This document shows positions 10,827 to 19,777 of a DNA stretch of 64,000 nt, piece after piece (position 1 is the first letter of the stretch; every line of letters begins with the position of its first letter). The position numbers and the translations under genes are program-made. Under the pieces are notes generated by a model. That model was not told the origin of the DNA, ran no database searches, and saw only the letters and a list, made by a program, of their open reading frames with translations. The DNA comes from Streptomyces showdoensis (GTDB taxonomy: Bacteria; Actinomycetota; Actinomycetes; Streptomycetales; Streptomycetaceae): positions 806,001 to 870,000 of the forward strand of contig NZ_BAAAXG010000026.1 of the NCBI RefSeq assembly GCF_039535475.1, written 5' to 3'.

Positions 10827-10856
10827 AATGATCGAAACTCCTTCCGTTCGATCATT
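10827..10856. promoter_or_regulatory. Operator O2: AATGATCGAA-N10-TTCGATCATT inverted repeat
   Basis: Two perfectly complementary 10-nt arms separated by 10 nt, in the divergent interval between the DUF2264 operon and the regulator gene. The right arm falls where the -35 of the regulator promoter should be (TAAGGT -10-like box at 10873-10878), which suggests autorepression. The arm recurs exactly at 12069-12078. Confidence 0.7.
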
Positions 10857-10922
10857 TCGGCTCGTCCTGCTCTAAGGTCGGGAACGACCACCACCGCCAG
10901 GGGAACCGAGGGGAACCGCACC

Positions 10923-12035
10923 GTGCGCGAGAGTGCTGCCGAACGACACGACCGACTGCTGGCCCTGGTGCGCGAGCGCGGCACGGCCCGCGTCTCCGAC
11001 CTGGCCGGACTGCTCGGGGTCTCCCCCGTCACCGCGCGCCGGGACGTCGAGGCGCTGGCCGCCCGGGGCCTGCTGGACCGGGTGCACGGCCAGGTCTCCT
11101 GGCCCCGCGGCCAGGGCCCGGCGGGACCCCAGGGCGGCGGCGGGCTGGTGCTCGGACTCCTCGCCCCCTCGGCCACCTACTACTTCGCCGAGGTCATCCG
11201 GGGCGCGCACGAGGCGGCGGCCCGGGCCGGAGCCCGGCTCATCCTGCGGATCTCGGACTACCGGCCCGAGGAGGACCGGGCCCGCACCGAGGGCCTGCTC
11301 GCGGCGGGCGCCGAGGGCGTGCTGGTCGCGCCGGGCTGGCGGGGCCCCGAGGACCGGCTCGCGTACGGGGACTGGCTGGCCGAACTGCCGGTGCCGGCGG
11401 TGCTCCTGGAGCGCCGGGCGGACCCGGGCACCCCGCTCGACGGCCTGGACCGGGTGGCCTCGGACCACGCCCACGGGGTGCTGCTCGCCCTGCGCCACCT
11501 GCTCGCGCTCGGCCACGCGACGCCGCTCCTCGTGGCGCGCGGGGACAGTCCGACGGCGCTCGCGGTGCGCGCGGGGTACGCCGAGGCGCTCGGCACGCTG
11601 GGCCTGGAGGCGCCGCGGGCCGTGATCGACTCCGTACCGGCCGAGCACGACCCCGAGGGCTTCGAGCGGGCGGTGCGGGCGCTGCACGAGGCGGTGGGGT
11701 CCGGGCGGGCGAGCGCGGCGCTGGTCCACAACGACGTGGACGCGATCCAGATCGTGCAGCGCCTGGCCGAGCTGGGCGTGCGGGTGCCGGAGGACCTGGC
11801 GCTGATCGCGTACGACGACGAGGTCGCCGCACTGGCCGACACCCCGCTGACGGCGGTCGCACCGCCCAAGCGGCAGGTGGGCGGGCACGCGACGGAGCTG
11901 CTGGTGGAACGGGTCACGGAGCGGGCGGGGGAACGGGCCGGGGACGGGGGCGGCGAGGAGCCGGCGCGGCGCCATCTGAGCCTGCTGCCGAGCCTGCGGG
12001 TGCGGTCCTCCTGCGGGGCGTCCGCGCTCTCCTGA
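10923..12035 (+). CDS. Hybrid transcriptional regulator: DeoR-type HTH plus LacI-type sugar-binding domain
   Basis: A 370-residue regulator that joins two families. Residues 1-~55 are a DeoR-type winged helix (ERHDRLLALV, ARVSDLAGLLGVSPVTARRD, GLLDRVHGQ). From ~75 on the protein is a periplasmic-binding-like LacI sensor (GLLAPSATYYFAEVIRGAH, EGVLVAPGW, PAVLLERR, AALVHNDVDAI, DLALIAYDDE, PLTAVAPPKRQVG). It is divergent from the DUF2264/beta-helix operon and directly upstream of a sugar importer, so it most likely represses both until an oligosaccharide ligand binds. TTCGATC-core sites in front of both operons fit the DeoR-family recognition pattern. GTG start after AACCGAGGGGAACC. Confidence 0.9.
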   Translation: MRESAAERHDRLLALVRERGTARVSDLAGLLGVSPVTARRDVEALAARGLLDRVHGQVSWPRGQGPAGPQGGGGLVLGLLAPSATYYFAEVIRGAHEAAARAGARLILRISDYRPEEDRARTEGLLAAGAEGVLVAPGWRGPEDRLAYGDWLAELPVPAVLLERRADPGTPLDGLDRVASDHAHGVLLALRHLLALGHATPLLVARGDSPTALAVRAGYAEALGTLGLEAPRAVIDSVPAEHDPEGFERAVRALHEAVGSGRASAALVHNDVDAIQIVQRLAELGVRVPEDLALIAYDDEVAALADTPLTAVAPPKRQVGGHATELLVERVTERAGERAGDGGGEEPARRHLSLLPSLRVRSSCGASALS

Positions 12036-12060
12036 ACGGGACGCCCAGCCCTCATATCCT

Positions 12061-12120
12061 GATCATTTTTCGATCATTCAATCTTTCGCTCTTGACTTCG
12101 GTCATGAACGGTTCCAGGAT
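12061..12120 (+). promoter_or_regulatory. Promoter and operator O3 of the sugar ABC importer operon
   Basis: TTGACT (12092-12097), 17-nt spacer, CAGGAT (12115-12120). TTCGATCATT (12069-12078), identical to an arm of O2, lies just upstream of the -35. GATCATT at 12061-12067 and a degenerate TTCGGTCATG (12097-12106) starting in the -35 add further half-sites. The layout mirrors the DUF2264 promoter, so the two transcripts should respond together. Confidence 0.7.
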
Positions 12121-12162
12121 CACGGCCAACCCCGTCCGTGCCGCCGTGTCAGGAGCCGTGCC

Positions 12163-13491
12163 GTGCCCCGTAGACCCCGCAGTCGAAGAATCACCCGTGT
12201 CATAGCCGCCACCGTCGCCGCCACCGCCCTGGCCGTCCTCACGGCCTGCGGAGGCGGCGACGGCGACACCGCGGCGAAGCCCTCCGGGCCCGTGACCCTC
12301 ACCTTCTGGGGCTGGGCCAAGGGCTCCAAGGACGTGGTCGACGCGTTCAACGCCTCGCACGAAGACATCCAGGTGACGTTCGAGGAGATCCCCTCCGGCA
12401 CCGCCGGCGGCTACGCCAAGATCTCCAACGCCGTGAAGGCGGGCAACGCCCCCGACCTGGTCTCCATCGAGTACTCCTCGCTCCCCGAGTTCGTCTCCTC
12501 CGGGGCCCTCCAGGACATCGGCGGCGAGTTCACCGAACAGGACCGGGCCAAGCTGCTGCCGCAGGCCGTGCAGCTCACCACCCTCGGCGGCAAGAGCTGG
12601 GCGGTGCCCTTCGACGCCGCGCCGCAGGCCTTCTTCTACCGCAAGGACCTGTTCGCCAAGTACCAGGTCGCCGTCCCCACGACCTGGGACGAGTTCAAGG
12701 CCGCCGCCGAGAAGGTGAAGAAGGCCGACGCCAAGGCCCGGATCGCCACCTTCTTCCCCGACGACCCGACCACCTTCGAGGCCATGGCCTGGCAGGCCGG
12801 CGCCCAGTGGTTCAAGGCCGAGAACGACACCTGGAAGATCGACACCACCGACGCCGCCACCACCAAGGTCGCCGCCTACTGGCAGGGCCTCCTCGACGCC
12901 GACCTCGTCCACAAGAACGCCTCGTTCAGCCCCGAGTGGACCGGCTCCCTGAAGAACGGCACCACCATCGGCTACCTCGGCGCCTCCTGGGGCGCCGGCG
13001 TCCTCAAGGGCACCCTGCCCGAGCAGAGCGGCAAGTGGGCCGTCGCCCCCATGCCGAACTGGAACGGCACCCCCGCCAGCGGCATGCTCGGCGGCACCTC
13101 CTTCGCCGTCACCAAGGACAGCGGGAAGAAGGCCGCCGCCGTCGAGTTCGCCGAGTGGATGTCCACCACCGAGGCCGGCGTGAAGGCCCGGATCGCCTCC
13201 GGCACCTCCAGCGCCTTCCCCGCCGCCACCGCGCTCCGCCCGGTCGCCAAGCAGGTCTTCGACGCGAGCTACTACGGCGGCCAGGACATCTACGCCCTCT
13301 TCGAGCAGTCCGGCGCCTCCATCGCCCCCGGCTGGTCCTGGGGACCGACCACCGGCACCACCAACACCACCATCAAGGACCAGTTCGGCAAGATCGCCAA
13401 GGGCGGCCCGGGCATCACCGACGCCATCAAGGCCGGCCACGACGCCACCGTCGCCGAACTCACCAAGCGCGGACTGAAGGTCGAGGGCTGA
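12163..13491 (+). CDS. Sugar ABC transporter solute-binding lipoprotein
   Basis: A 442-residue extracellular family-1 binding protein. The N terminus is a lipoprotein signal ending in the lipobox LTAC (Cys ~29), then VTLTFWGWAKGSKDVVDAFNA, typical of the family that feeds MalFG-like importers. Later segments include KAGNAPDLVSIEYSSLPEF and WDEFKAAAEK. GTG start 7 nt after AGGAG. It is the first gene of an operon with two permeases 4 nt and then -4 nt apart. No ATPase is encoded nearby; streptomycetes usually power such importers with the shared MsiK ATPase encoded elsewhere. Confidence 0.95.
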   Translation: MPRRPRSRRITRVIAATVAATALAVLTACGGGDGDTAAKPSGPVTLTFWGWAKGSKDVVDAFNASHEDIQVTFEEIPSGTAGGYAKISNAVKAGNAPDLVSIEYSSLPEFVSSGALQDIGGEFTEQDRAKLLPQAVQLTTLGGKSWAVPFDAAPQAFFYRKDLFAKYQVAVPTTWDEFKAAAEKVKKADAKARIATFFPDDPTTFEAMAWQAGAQWFKAENDTWKIDTTDAATTKVAAYWQGLLDADLVHKNASFSPEWTGSLKNGTTIGYLGASWGAGVLKGTLPEQSGKWAVAPMPNWNGTPASGMLGGTSFAVTKDSGKKAAAVEFAEWMSTTEAGVKARIASGTSSAFPAATALRPVAKQVFDASYYGGQDIYALFEQSGASIAPGWSWGPTTGTTNTTIKDQFGKIAKGGPGITDAIKAGHDATVAELTKRGLKVEG

Positions 13492-13495
13492 TCCG

Positions 13496-14413
13496 GTGAA
13501 GGCCCGCACCCGTGCCGCCGCGACCCTGCTGACCCCGTTCTTCCTCCTGTTCACCACGGTGATGGTGGTGCCGATCGGCTACGCGGTCTGGCTCAGCCTC
13601 TTCACCGAGAAGCAGTCGGGGCTCGGCTTCGGCGGCGCCGAGACCGTCTTCAGCGGACTCGACAACTACACCGCGGCGCTGGGTGACCGGGCCTTCCTCG
13701 AGGGCTTCGGCGTCCTGCTCGGATACTGCCTGCTCTACATCCCGCTGCTGCTCGCCGGAGCCCTCGGCCTCGCCCTGCTGCTCGACTCGGCGCTCGCCCG
13801 CGCCCGCCGCTTCTTCCAGCTCGCGCTCTTCCTGCCGCACGCCGTGCCCGGCATCATCGCCGCGCTGATCTGGGTCTACCTCTACACCCCGCAGCTCAGC
13901 CCGGTCGTCCAGGCCATGGAGGCCGGCGGCATCGGCTTCGACTTCTTCTCCCCCGAAGGCGCCCTCCCCTCCATCGTGAACATCGCGCTGTGGGAGTGGC
14001 TCGGCTACAACCTGGTGATCTTCTACGCGGCCCTCCAGGCCATCGACCGCTCCGTCCTGGAAGCCGCCACCGTCGACGGCGCGGGCTCCTGGCGGGTCGC
14101 CTTCTCCATCAAACTCCCGCTGATCAGGTCCTCCCTGGCGATGGTCGCGCTCTTCACCGTCATCGGCTCGCTCCAGCTCTTCACCGAACCGCTGATCCTC
14201 AACAAGGGCACCGGATCCGCCGTCACCTCCACCTGGACGCCCAACATGTACGCGTACACCGCCGCCTTCGACCGCAACGACTACGGCCTCGCCGCGGCCG
14301 CCTCCGTCCTGCTCGCCCTGACCGCCGCCCTGCTCTCCTTCGCCGTCACCCGCCTGACCGGCCGTCGCGGCGGACGCCGCGGCACCGGCCGCCGGAAGGA
14401 GAAGGCCGCATGA
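13496..14413 (+). CDS. Sugar ABC transporter permease (MalF/UgpA-like)
   Basis: A 305-residue inner-membrane permease with about six hydrophobic segments (first at ~12-32, FLLFTTVMVVPIGYAVWLSL). The cytoplasmic EAA loop reads EAATVDGAGSWRVAFSIKLP, the docking site for the ATPase subunit. It follows the binding protein by 4 nt and its stop overlaps the next permease (ATGA), so the set is one translationally coupled unit. The basic C-terminal tail (RRGGRRGTGRR) is usual for this position. Confidence 0.94.
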   Translation: MKARTRAAATLLTPFFLLFTTVMVVPIGYAVWLSLFTEKQSGLGFGGAETVFSGLDNYTAALGDRAFLEGFGVLLGYCLLYIPLLLAGALGLALLLDSALARARRFFQLALFLPHAVPGIIAALIWVYLYTPQLSPVVQAMEAGGIGFDFFSPEGALPSIVNIALWEWLGYNLVIFYAALQAIDRSVLEAATVDGAGSWRVAFSIKLPLIRSSLAMVALFTVIGSLQLFTEPLILNKGTGSAVTSTWTPNMYAYTAAFDRNDYGLAAAASVLLALTAALLSFAVTRLTGRRGGRRGTGRRKEKAA

Positions 14414-15264
14414 GCAAGCCCCGCACCCCCTCCGTCTGGCTGTCGAAGGCCGCCGTCAACGGCGCCCTCGTCCTCGCCGTCGTCTACATGCTCTTCCCGC
14501 TCGTCTGGCTGCTCACCGCCGCCACCAAGGACGCCGGCGGGCTCCTCGCCGGGAACGCCTTCTCCTTCGAGGGCTTCGACCTCGGCGGCAACCTGTCCCG
14601 GCTCGCCGAGTACAACGACGGCATCTACTTCCACTGGTACCTGAACAGCCTGCTGTACGCGGGCGTCGGCGCCCTCGCCTGCTCGCTGGTCAGCGTCGCC
14701 GCGGGGTACGCCTTCGACAAGTACGACTTCCCGGGCAAGGAGAAACTCTTCGGCGTCGTCCTGCTGGGCGTGCTCGTCCCCACCACCGCGCTCGCCCTGC
14801 CCATGTACCTGCTCGCCAGCGAGGCGGGCATCGTCAACACCTACTGGGCCGTCATCCTGCCCGTCCTGGTCAACCCCTTCGGGGTCTACCTCGCCCGGGT
14901 CTTCAGCGCCGGCTACATCCCCGACGAGGCGCTGGAGGCCGCCCGCATCGACGGGGCGGGCGAGCTGCGCACCTTCTGGTCCATCGGCCTGCGCATGGTC
15001 ATGCCCGGCTTCGTGACCGTCTTCCTCTTCCAGTTCACCGCGATCTGGAACAACTTCTTCCTCCCCCTCGTGATGCTCTCGGACCAGAAGCTCTTCCCGC
15101 TCAGCCTCGGCCTCTACTCCTGGAACAGCAACGCCCACGCCGAGCCCGACTTCTACCCCCTCGTCGTCACCGGATCCCTGCTCGCCGTCGTCCCCCTCGT
15201 CGTCGCCTTCGTCTCCCTCCAGCGCCACTGGAAAGCGGGCCTGACCGCCGGCAGCGTCAAGTGA
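14410..15264 (+). CDS. Sugar ABC transporter permease (MalG/UgpE-like)
   Basis: A 284-residue partner permease. Six membrane segments are visible (ALVLAVVYMLFPLVWLLTA near the N terminus, FVTVFLFQFTAIWNNFFLPL late), with the EAA loop EAARIDGAGELRTFWSIGL between. ATG at 14410 overlaps the preceding stop. FHWYLNSLLYAG and IWNNFFLPL are signatures of the second permease in family-1 sugar importers. Together with the two preceding genes it forms the complete membrane part of an oligosaccharide importer. Confidence 0.94.
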   Translation: MSKPRTPSVWLSKAAVNGALVLAVVYMLFPLVWLLTAATKDAGGLLAGNAFSFEGFDLGGNLSRLAEYNDGIYFHWYLNSLLYAGVGALACSLVSVAAGYAFDKYDFPGKEKLFGVVLLGVLVPTTALALPMYLLASEAGIVNTYWAVILPVLVNPFGVYLARVFSAGYIPDEALEAARIDGAGELRTFWSIGLRMVMPGFVTVFLFQFTAIWNNFFLPLVMLSDQKLFPLSLGLYSWNSNAHAEPDFYPLVVTGSLLAVVPLVVAFVSLQRHWKAGLTAGSVK

Positions 15265-15281
15265 GGAGCACAGGTCCCACG

Positions 15282-16301
15282 ATGCACCACACCACTGACA
15301 ACCGCCCCGCCCTCCTCCTCGCGATGGGCCCCGGCATCGCCGAACGCCTCCTCACCGACGCCCACCGCGACCGCCTCGCCGCCCTCACCCGCACCGACCC
15401 GCGGCTCGTCGCCCACGACCTGTCGGCCCCGGACGCGAGGGTCGCCGCGGCCCTCGCCGAGGCCGAACTCCTCCTCACCTGCTGGGGCACCACCCCGCTC
15501 ACCGCCGAGGTGCTGGCCCGCGCCCCCCGCCTCAAGGCCGTCGTCCACGCGGCCGGCTCGGTCAAGCACCACGTCACCGACGCCTGCTGGACCCGCGGCC
15601 TCGCCGTCACCTCGGCCGCCGCCGCCAACGCGCTGCCCGTCGCCGAATACACCCTCGCCGCGATCCTCTTCGCCGGGAAGCGGGTCCTGCGCTCCGCCCA
15701 GCAGTACGCGGACCGGCGCACCGCCCAGGCCTGGCTCGACGAGTCCACCGCCTGGGGCAACTACCGCCGCACGGTGGGCATCATCGGCGCCTCCCGCATC
15801 GGCCGCCGGGTCATCGAGCTGCTGCGCCCCTTCGACTACGAGATCCTGCTCCACGACCCGTACGTGACGGACCCCGGCCCGGGCGTCTCGCTCGTCCCCC
15901 TCGACGAACTCTGCGCCCGCAGCTCGGTCGTCTCCGTCCACGCCCCCCAGCTCCCCGCCACCCACCACATGCTCGGCCCCGCGCAGCTCGCCGCGATGCC
16001 CGACGGCGCGACCCTGATCAACACCGCCCGCGGCTCCCTCGTCGACGAGACCGCCCTCCTCCCCCACCTCCGCTCGGGCCGCCTCCACGCCGTCCTCGAC
16101 GTCACCGACCCCGAACTCCCCGCCCCCGACTCCCCCCTGTGGACCCTCCCCAACGTCCTCCTCACCCCGCACGTCGCCGGCTCCCTCGGCAACGAACTGC
16201 ACCGGATGGCGGACCAGGCGATCGAGGAGGTGGCGCGGTACGGGCGGGGGGAGCCGTTCGCGGAGGAGGTACGGGCGGCGGACCTGACGCGGTCCGCCTA
16301 G
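15282..16301 (+). CDS. D-isomer-specific 2-hydroxyacid dehydrogenase family protein
   Basis: A protein of ~339 residues with the NAD-binding motif GIIGASRIGRRV, the conserved arginine segment NTARGSLVDE, a downstream acidic residue (TDPELPAPDSPLW) and the catalytic histidine in LTPHVAGS. The family interconverts D-2-hydroxy and 2-oxo acids. As last gene of the importer operon it may handle a sugar acid derived from the imported oligosaccharide. A GTG at 15261 overlapping the permease stop (GTGA) would add seven residues and keep the coupling seen elsewhere in the operon; the ATG at 15282 gives the more usual N terminus. The stop overlaps that of the convergent NTPase gene. Confidence 0.88.
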   Translation: MHHTTDNRPALLLAMGPGIAERLLTDAHRDRLAALTRTDPRLVAHDLSAPDARVAAALAEAELLLTCWGTTPLTAEVLARAPRLKAVVHAAGSVKHHVTDACWTRGLAVTSAAAANALPVAEYTLAAILFAGKRVLRSAQQYADRRTAQAWLDESTAWGNYRRTVGIIGASRIGRRVIELLRPFDYEILLHDPYVTDPGPGVSLVPLDELCARSSVVSVHAPQLPATHHMLGPAQLAAMPDGATLINTARGSLVDETALLPHLRSGRLHAVLDVTDPELPAPDSPLWTLPNVLLTPHVAGSLGNELHRMADQAIEEVARYGRGEPFAEEVRAADLTRSA

Positions 16302-19300
16302 CGCAGCAGCAGCCGGAGCCGCTCGCCCTCGGCGACCACCTCCTCCCTCGCGCCCGGCTCCCGCGCCAGCACGGCCGGCAGCGCCTCGTACCAGGGGCCC
16401 AGGTGCAGGGCGAGGGCGGTGAGTTCGCGGGCGCGGCGGGGGTCGGGGTGCTCGACGGCCAGGACGGTGTACGCGGCGGCGCACTTCGGGCCCAGGTGGT
16501 GCAGCTCCGCGAGCACCGCCTCGGCCCGCGCGTGCTCGCCGGCGCGGGCGAGGTCGGCGGCGAGCAGCGGCAGCGCCTTCTGCACGGCGTCGGGCTCCAG
16601 TCGCCGCACGAGGTCGAGCGCGTGGTCGTGGGCGCCGAGCAGGACCCAGGCGCGGAGCAGGTACTCGGGCTGGGACGAGCCGTAGTAGGTGAGCCAGGAC
16701 CGGGTCGCCCGGTGCAGCAGGGCCGTGGCCTCCTCGCGGCGGCCGAGGGCCAGTTGGGCACGGACGAGGTCCGGCAGCATGTACGCGGTGGTGGCCGCCC
16801 GGGGCCAGGACACCTCCACGGCCCGGTCCAGCCACTGCTCCGCCTCCTCGCGGCGGCCCTGGAGAGCCAGGGCGTGCGCCAGTGCGGTGGAGACCTCGAT
16901 GACATCGAGGTCTGCCGTGAGCCGTCGGGCGAGCCAGGCCGCCCGCTCCACCTCGCCCGACCGCGCGTACGCGGTGGCCTCCGACACGCGAACTCCGGAC
17001 CTGGCGGCGGTGAACAGCGGACCCGCCTCCGCGAGCGAGCCTTCGGCGATCCGGGCCGCCGCGACTCTCGCGACCGCCCCGATCCAATCGTGGGACCTCA
17101 CGGCGAACGACTCGGCGAGCCCGGTCTGCCCGGTCGCCAGCAGCGCCGGCACCAGGTCTCCGTCGTCGCGGTCCTGCTCGTGGGTCACGCCGTCGAGCAG
17201 TACCGAGGCCCGTTCCCGCTGTCCGGTTTCCGCGAGAGCGCGGGCGCACCCCGCCAGGCGCTCCACCAGCATGCGCCGGGGCGGCTTGCGACTGCCCGCC
17301 TCGGCCGCTGTCAGCAGCTCACGCGCCTCTGCGAAGTACCCGACATCGTGCAGGGACTCGGCCGCCGGTCCGATCAGCGCGGAGGTGAGACGCAGTTCGT
17401 GCTCGGGCCCGGTCATGCGCGCCACCACCTCCCGCGCCTCGTCGACCCGGCCTCGCATGGTCAGTTGCCGTACGAGTTCACCGATAGCGGCGAAGCCGCG
17501 GGCACTCTCGGTCAGCCGTCCCAGCAGGGGCATGACCGTGTCCGGCTCCTCGCGCGCGAGACGGGTCTCCGCGATGATCTCCCACACGTTCTCGGCGTAC
17601 TCGCCCGGTGGCAGTCCGAGAGCCATCTCCTCGGCCTCCCCGTCCAGACCGCGCTCAGCCGTGACGCGGGGAAAGCTCGCCAGAACCCCATCGCTAGCCG
17701 AGTCGAACGCTTCCCAGGCCAGGTCCCACGCTCCGATCCTCGCCAGCGCGACGGTGTAGGCCTCCGCGTCACCGCCATTCGACGGATGCCGCGGTGCGCG
17801 CGCCAGACCGAGCTCACCGGCCTCCACCAACGCCTCGATCAGCTTGCGCCGTAGCCCGGCCCCGTCCTCGTCAGGCTCCATCACCTCGTACTGCCGCAGT
17901 CCTTCGGCCAGAAGGTCGGCAACCGCGCCGTCCTGTCCCGCTTCCCGGAGTGCGGTCGCCGCTCTGATCAGGACCACGGCGGCGACCGCCCGGTTCGGGT
18001 CAGTCTCGCGCGCCGCCTGCTCTGCGTCCCCGCCCCGGCCCGCCCAGATCAGCGAGCGGACCGTCTCGGAGCGCGCGTTGGCCCGCAGCCGGATGTGCGG
18101 CTCGCCGCGCGCGAGGCCGAGGGCCCGCTCGTACTTATCCGTCGCGCAGAACGCGCGGGTCAGCGCGTACAGCGGCCGGTACCGGTTGTGGTCACTGACG
18201 ATCCGCCGTACCTGCCGCTCCGCCCGCTCGTGGAAGCCGAGCGCGACCAGCAGCATGGCGGCATCCGCCGACGCGCGGTCCCGCCCGTAGCTCTCCCGGT
18301 CCCGCAGCGCCAGCGTCTCCGCCTCCTCGGCGAGACGGACGGCCCTGTCCCGGTCCCCGCGCCGCAGCAAGGTCGCCGCCACCGCGCACAGCCCCGCCAC
18401 CGCCCCCTCGTCCCCCGCACCCCGCGCCAGCGCCACCGCCCGGTCGACCTCGCCGACGGCTGCCCACCCGGCCGCGAGTTCCGGGCGCACGAGGCCGCCG
18501 CTCAGCTCCAGGCCGTCCCGCCGGATCGCGAGCCTCAGCATCAGCGGGACCAGGTCCGGCCGGTCGCCCCCGGCGAGCAGGGCTTCCTCCGCCGCCCGCA
18601 CCTCCGCGAGGGCCGCCCCGTCCCCGCCGGTCACCGCGAGCAGCCGGCCGTGCCGTGCGGTGTCGAGGGCGCAGGAGACCAGCCGGTCCACGTCCCCCGC
18701 CGCCCGCAGCATCGCGACGTACCCGCGCAGCAGGTGCTCCGGTGTGCCCTCGGGCCAGCCGCGCTCCCGCCAGCGCTGCGCCCAGGTGTGCAACCGGGCC
18801 CGGAAGCGGTCCAGTTCGCGCGGACCCAGCATCTCCCGGGCCTGGGCGGCCAGTTCCTCGTGGGCGAGGAGGTAGGCGGGGCCGGCCGGGGCGAAGGTGC
18901 GGCCGGGGCCGGTGCGCAGCAGGTCGCGGACCCGGTAGGGCACCTCGTCCGTGAGCTCCGCGAGGTCGTCCGCCGTGAGGCCGCCGCCCGCGGCGGTGAG
19001 CAGGGCGAGGAGCTCGTACGGGAGGCCGCCCGCCGTGAGGAGGTGCTTCAGCTCGCGTTCCGCCTCGACCCGGATCGCGCGGGCGGACGGAGAGGGGGCG
19101 AGGAGGCGGACGGCCGCCGGGTCGCGCAGCGGGTGGGTGTCGGGGACGTCGGCCGGGAGCGGCGGGTTGAGGCGGCCGGAGACGACGACCGGCAGGTCGT
19201 CCGGGAGGAGGGCGGCGATCGAGTGGGCGTCCGGGCCGGTGGTCACTCCCCGGTCCTCGTCGAGGCCGTCGACGAGGAGGACCAGCCGTTCGCCGCGCTC

Positions 19301-19777
19301 GGCGCAGGCGCGGGCGGCGGCCCCGTACAGGCGGAGCAGGTGGGCCTGCCGGGTGGCGGCGGTGAGGAGGGCGGGCAGCGGCTCGGCGGCCAGTTCGGCG
19401 AGCTGTTCCAGGACCACGTCGAGGTACGCCGCCGCGTCGCTCTGGGCGGCCCAGCGGGCGGTGACGAAGAAGGGGACGATCCGCACGCCCGGCGGCGGGC
19501 GGAGGGCGAACCAGGCCATGAGCGCGGTCTTGCCGGCCCAGGCGTCGGCCCGCCACCACAGGTAGCCGGGGGCGCCGCCCCGGCAGAAGGCGGCGAGCTC
19601 CGCCAACTCGTCTTCCCGGTCGCGCAGTTCGGCGGGGGCGAGGCGGCCGACCTGTTCCCAGTACGCGGACCGGACGGGCGCCGCCGCCCCGGCCACGATC
19701 CGGTTGCCGTCGCCGACGACCACGATCCCCGTGCCGTTGTCGACCGTGACCGACCGCTCCCCCGGTTCCTCCCCCAT
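16298..19777 (-). CDS. STAND-type P-loop NTPase with C-terminal TPR-like repeats
   Basis: About 1159 residues in three parts. Residues 1-~35 form a short beta-prone segment, SVTVDNGTGIVVVGDGNRIV, resembling a RHIM-like amyloid core (VVVGDGN at 19-25). Residues ~50-330 form an NTPase: a Walker A lacking its first glycine (ADAWAGKTA, GKT at 82-84), Walker B LVLLVDGLDED (~165-175) and a sensor-like PVVVSGR. Residues ~380-1159 are helical repeats rich in A, R, E and L (LARAGEHARAEAVLAELHHL), TPR-like. This is the layout of STAND proteins used in bacterial signalling, defence or programmed death. Starts at 19786 (ATG) and 19807 (GTG) are equally possible; none has a strong ribosome site. No effector gene sits next to it. 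Confidence 0.8.
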   Translation of the reverse strand: MGEEPGERSVTVDNGTGIVVVGDGNRIVAGAAAPVRSAYWEQVGRLAPAELRDREDELAELAAFCRGGAPGYLWWRADAWAGKTALMAWFALRPPPGVRIVPFFVTARWAAQSDAAAYLDVVLEQLAELAAEPLPALLTAATRQAHLLRLYGAAARACAERGERLVLLVDGLDEDRGVTTGPDAHSIAALLPDDLPVVVSGRLNPPLPADVPDTHPLRDPAAVRLLAPSPSARAIRVEAERELKHLLTAGGLPYELLALLTAAGGGLTADDLAELTDEVPYRVRDLLRTGPGRTFAPAGPAYLLAHEELAAQAREMLGPRELDRFRARLHTWAQRWRERGWPEGTPEHLLRGYVAMLRAAGDVDRLVSCALDTARHGRLLAVTGGDGAALAEVRAAEEALLAGGDRPDLVPLMLRLAIRRDGLELSGGLVRPELAAGWAAVGEVDRAVALARGAGDEGAVAGLCAVAATLLRRGDRDRAVRLAEEAETLALRDRESYGRDRASADAAMLLVALGFHERAERQVRRIVSDHNRYRPLYALTRAFCATDKYERALGLARGEPHIRLRANARSETVRSLIWAGRGGDAEQAARETDPNRAVAAVVLIRAATALREAGQDGAVADLLAEGLRQYEVMEPDEDGAGLRRKLIEALVEAGELGLARAPRHPSNGGDAEAYTVALARIGAWDLAWEAFDSASDGVLASFPRVTAERGLDGEAEEMALGLPPGEYAENVWEIIAETRLAREEPDTVMPLLGRLTESARGFAAIGELVRQLTMRGRVDEAREVVARMTGPEHELRLTSALIGPAAESLHDVGYFAEARELLTAAEAGSRKPPRRMLVERLAGCARALAETGQRERASVLLDGVTHEQDRDDGDLVPALLATGQTGLAESFAVRSHDWIGAVARVAAARIAEGSLAEAGPLFTAARSGVRVSEATAYARSGEVERAAWLARRLTADLDVIEVSTALAHALALQGRREEAEQWLDRAVEVSWPRAATTAYMLPDLVRAQLALGRREEATALLHRATRSWLTYYGSSQPEYLLRAWVLLGAHDHALDLVRRLEPDAVQKALPLLAADLARAGEHARAEAVLAELHHLGPKCAAAYTVLAVEHPDPRRARELTALALHLGPWYEALPAVLAREPGAREEVVAEGERLRLLLR

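Noticed and set aside
8960..10831. 623-codon Gly/Val/Glu-rich frame opposite the DUF2264 gene
   Set aside because: Antisense shadow; the minus frame has coherent aromatic motifs, a ribosome site and a promoter.
16139..17854. 571-codon plus-strand frame opposite the STAND gene
   Set aside because: Shadow; starts inside the hydroxyacid dehydrogenase gene and shows no domain.
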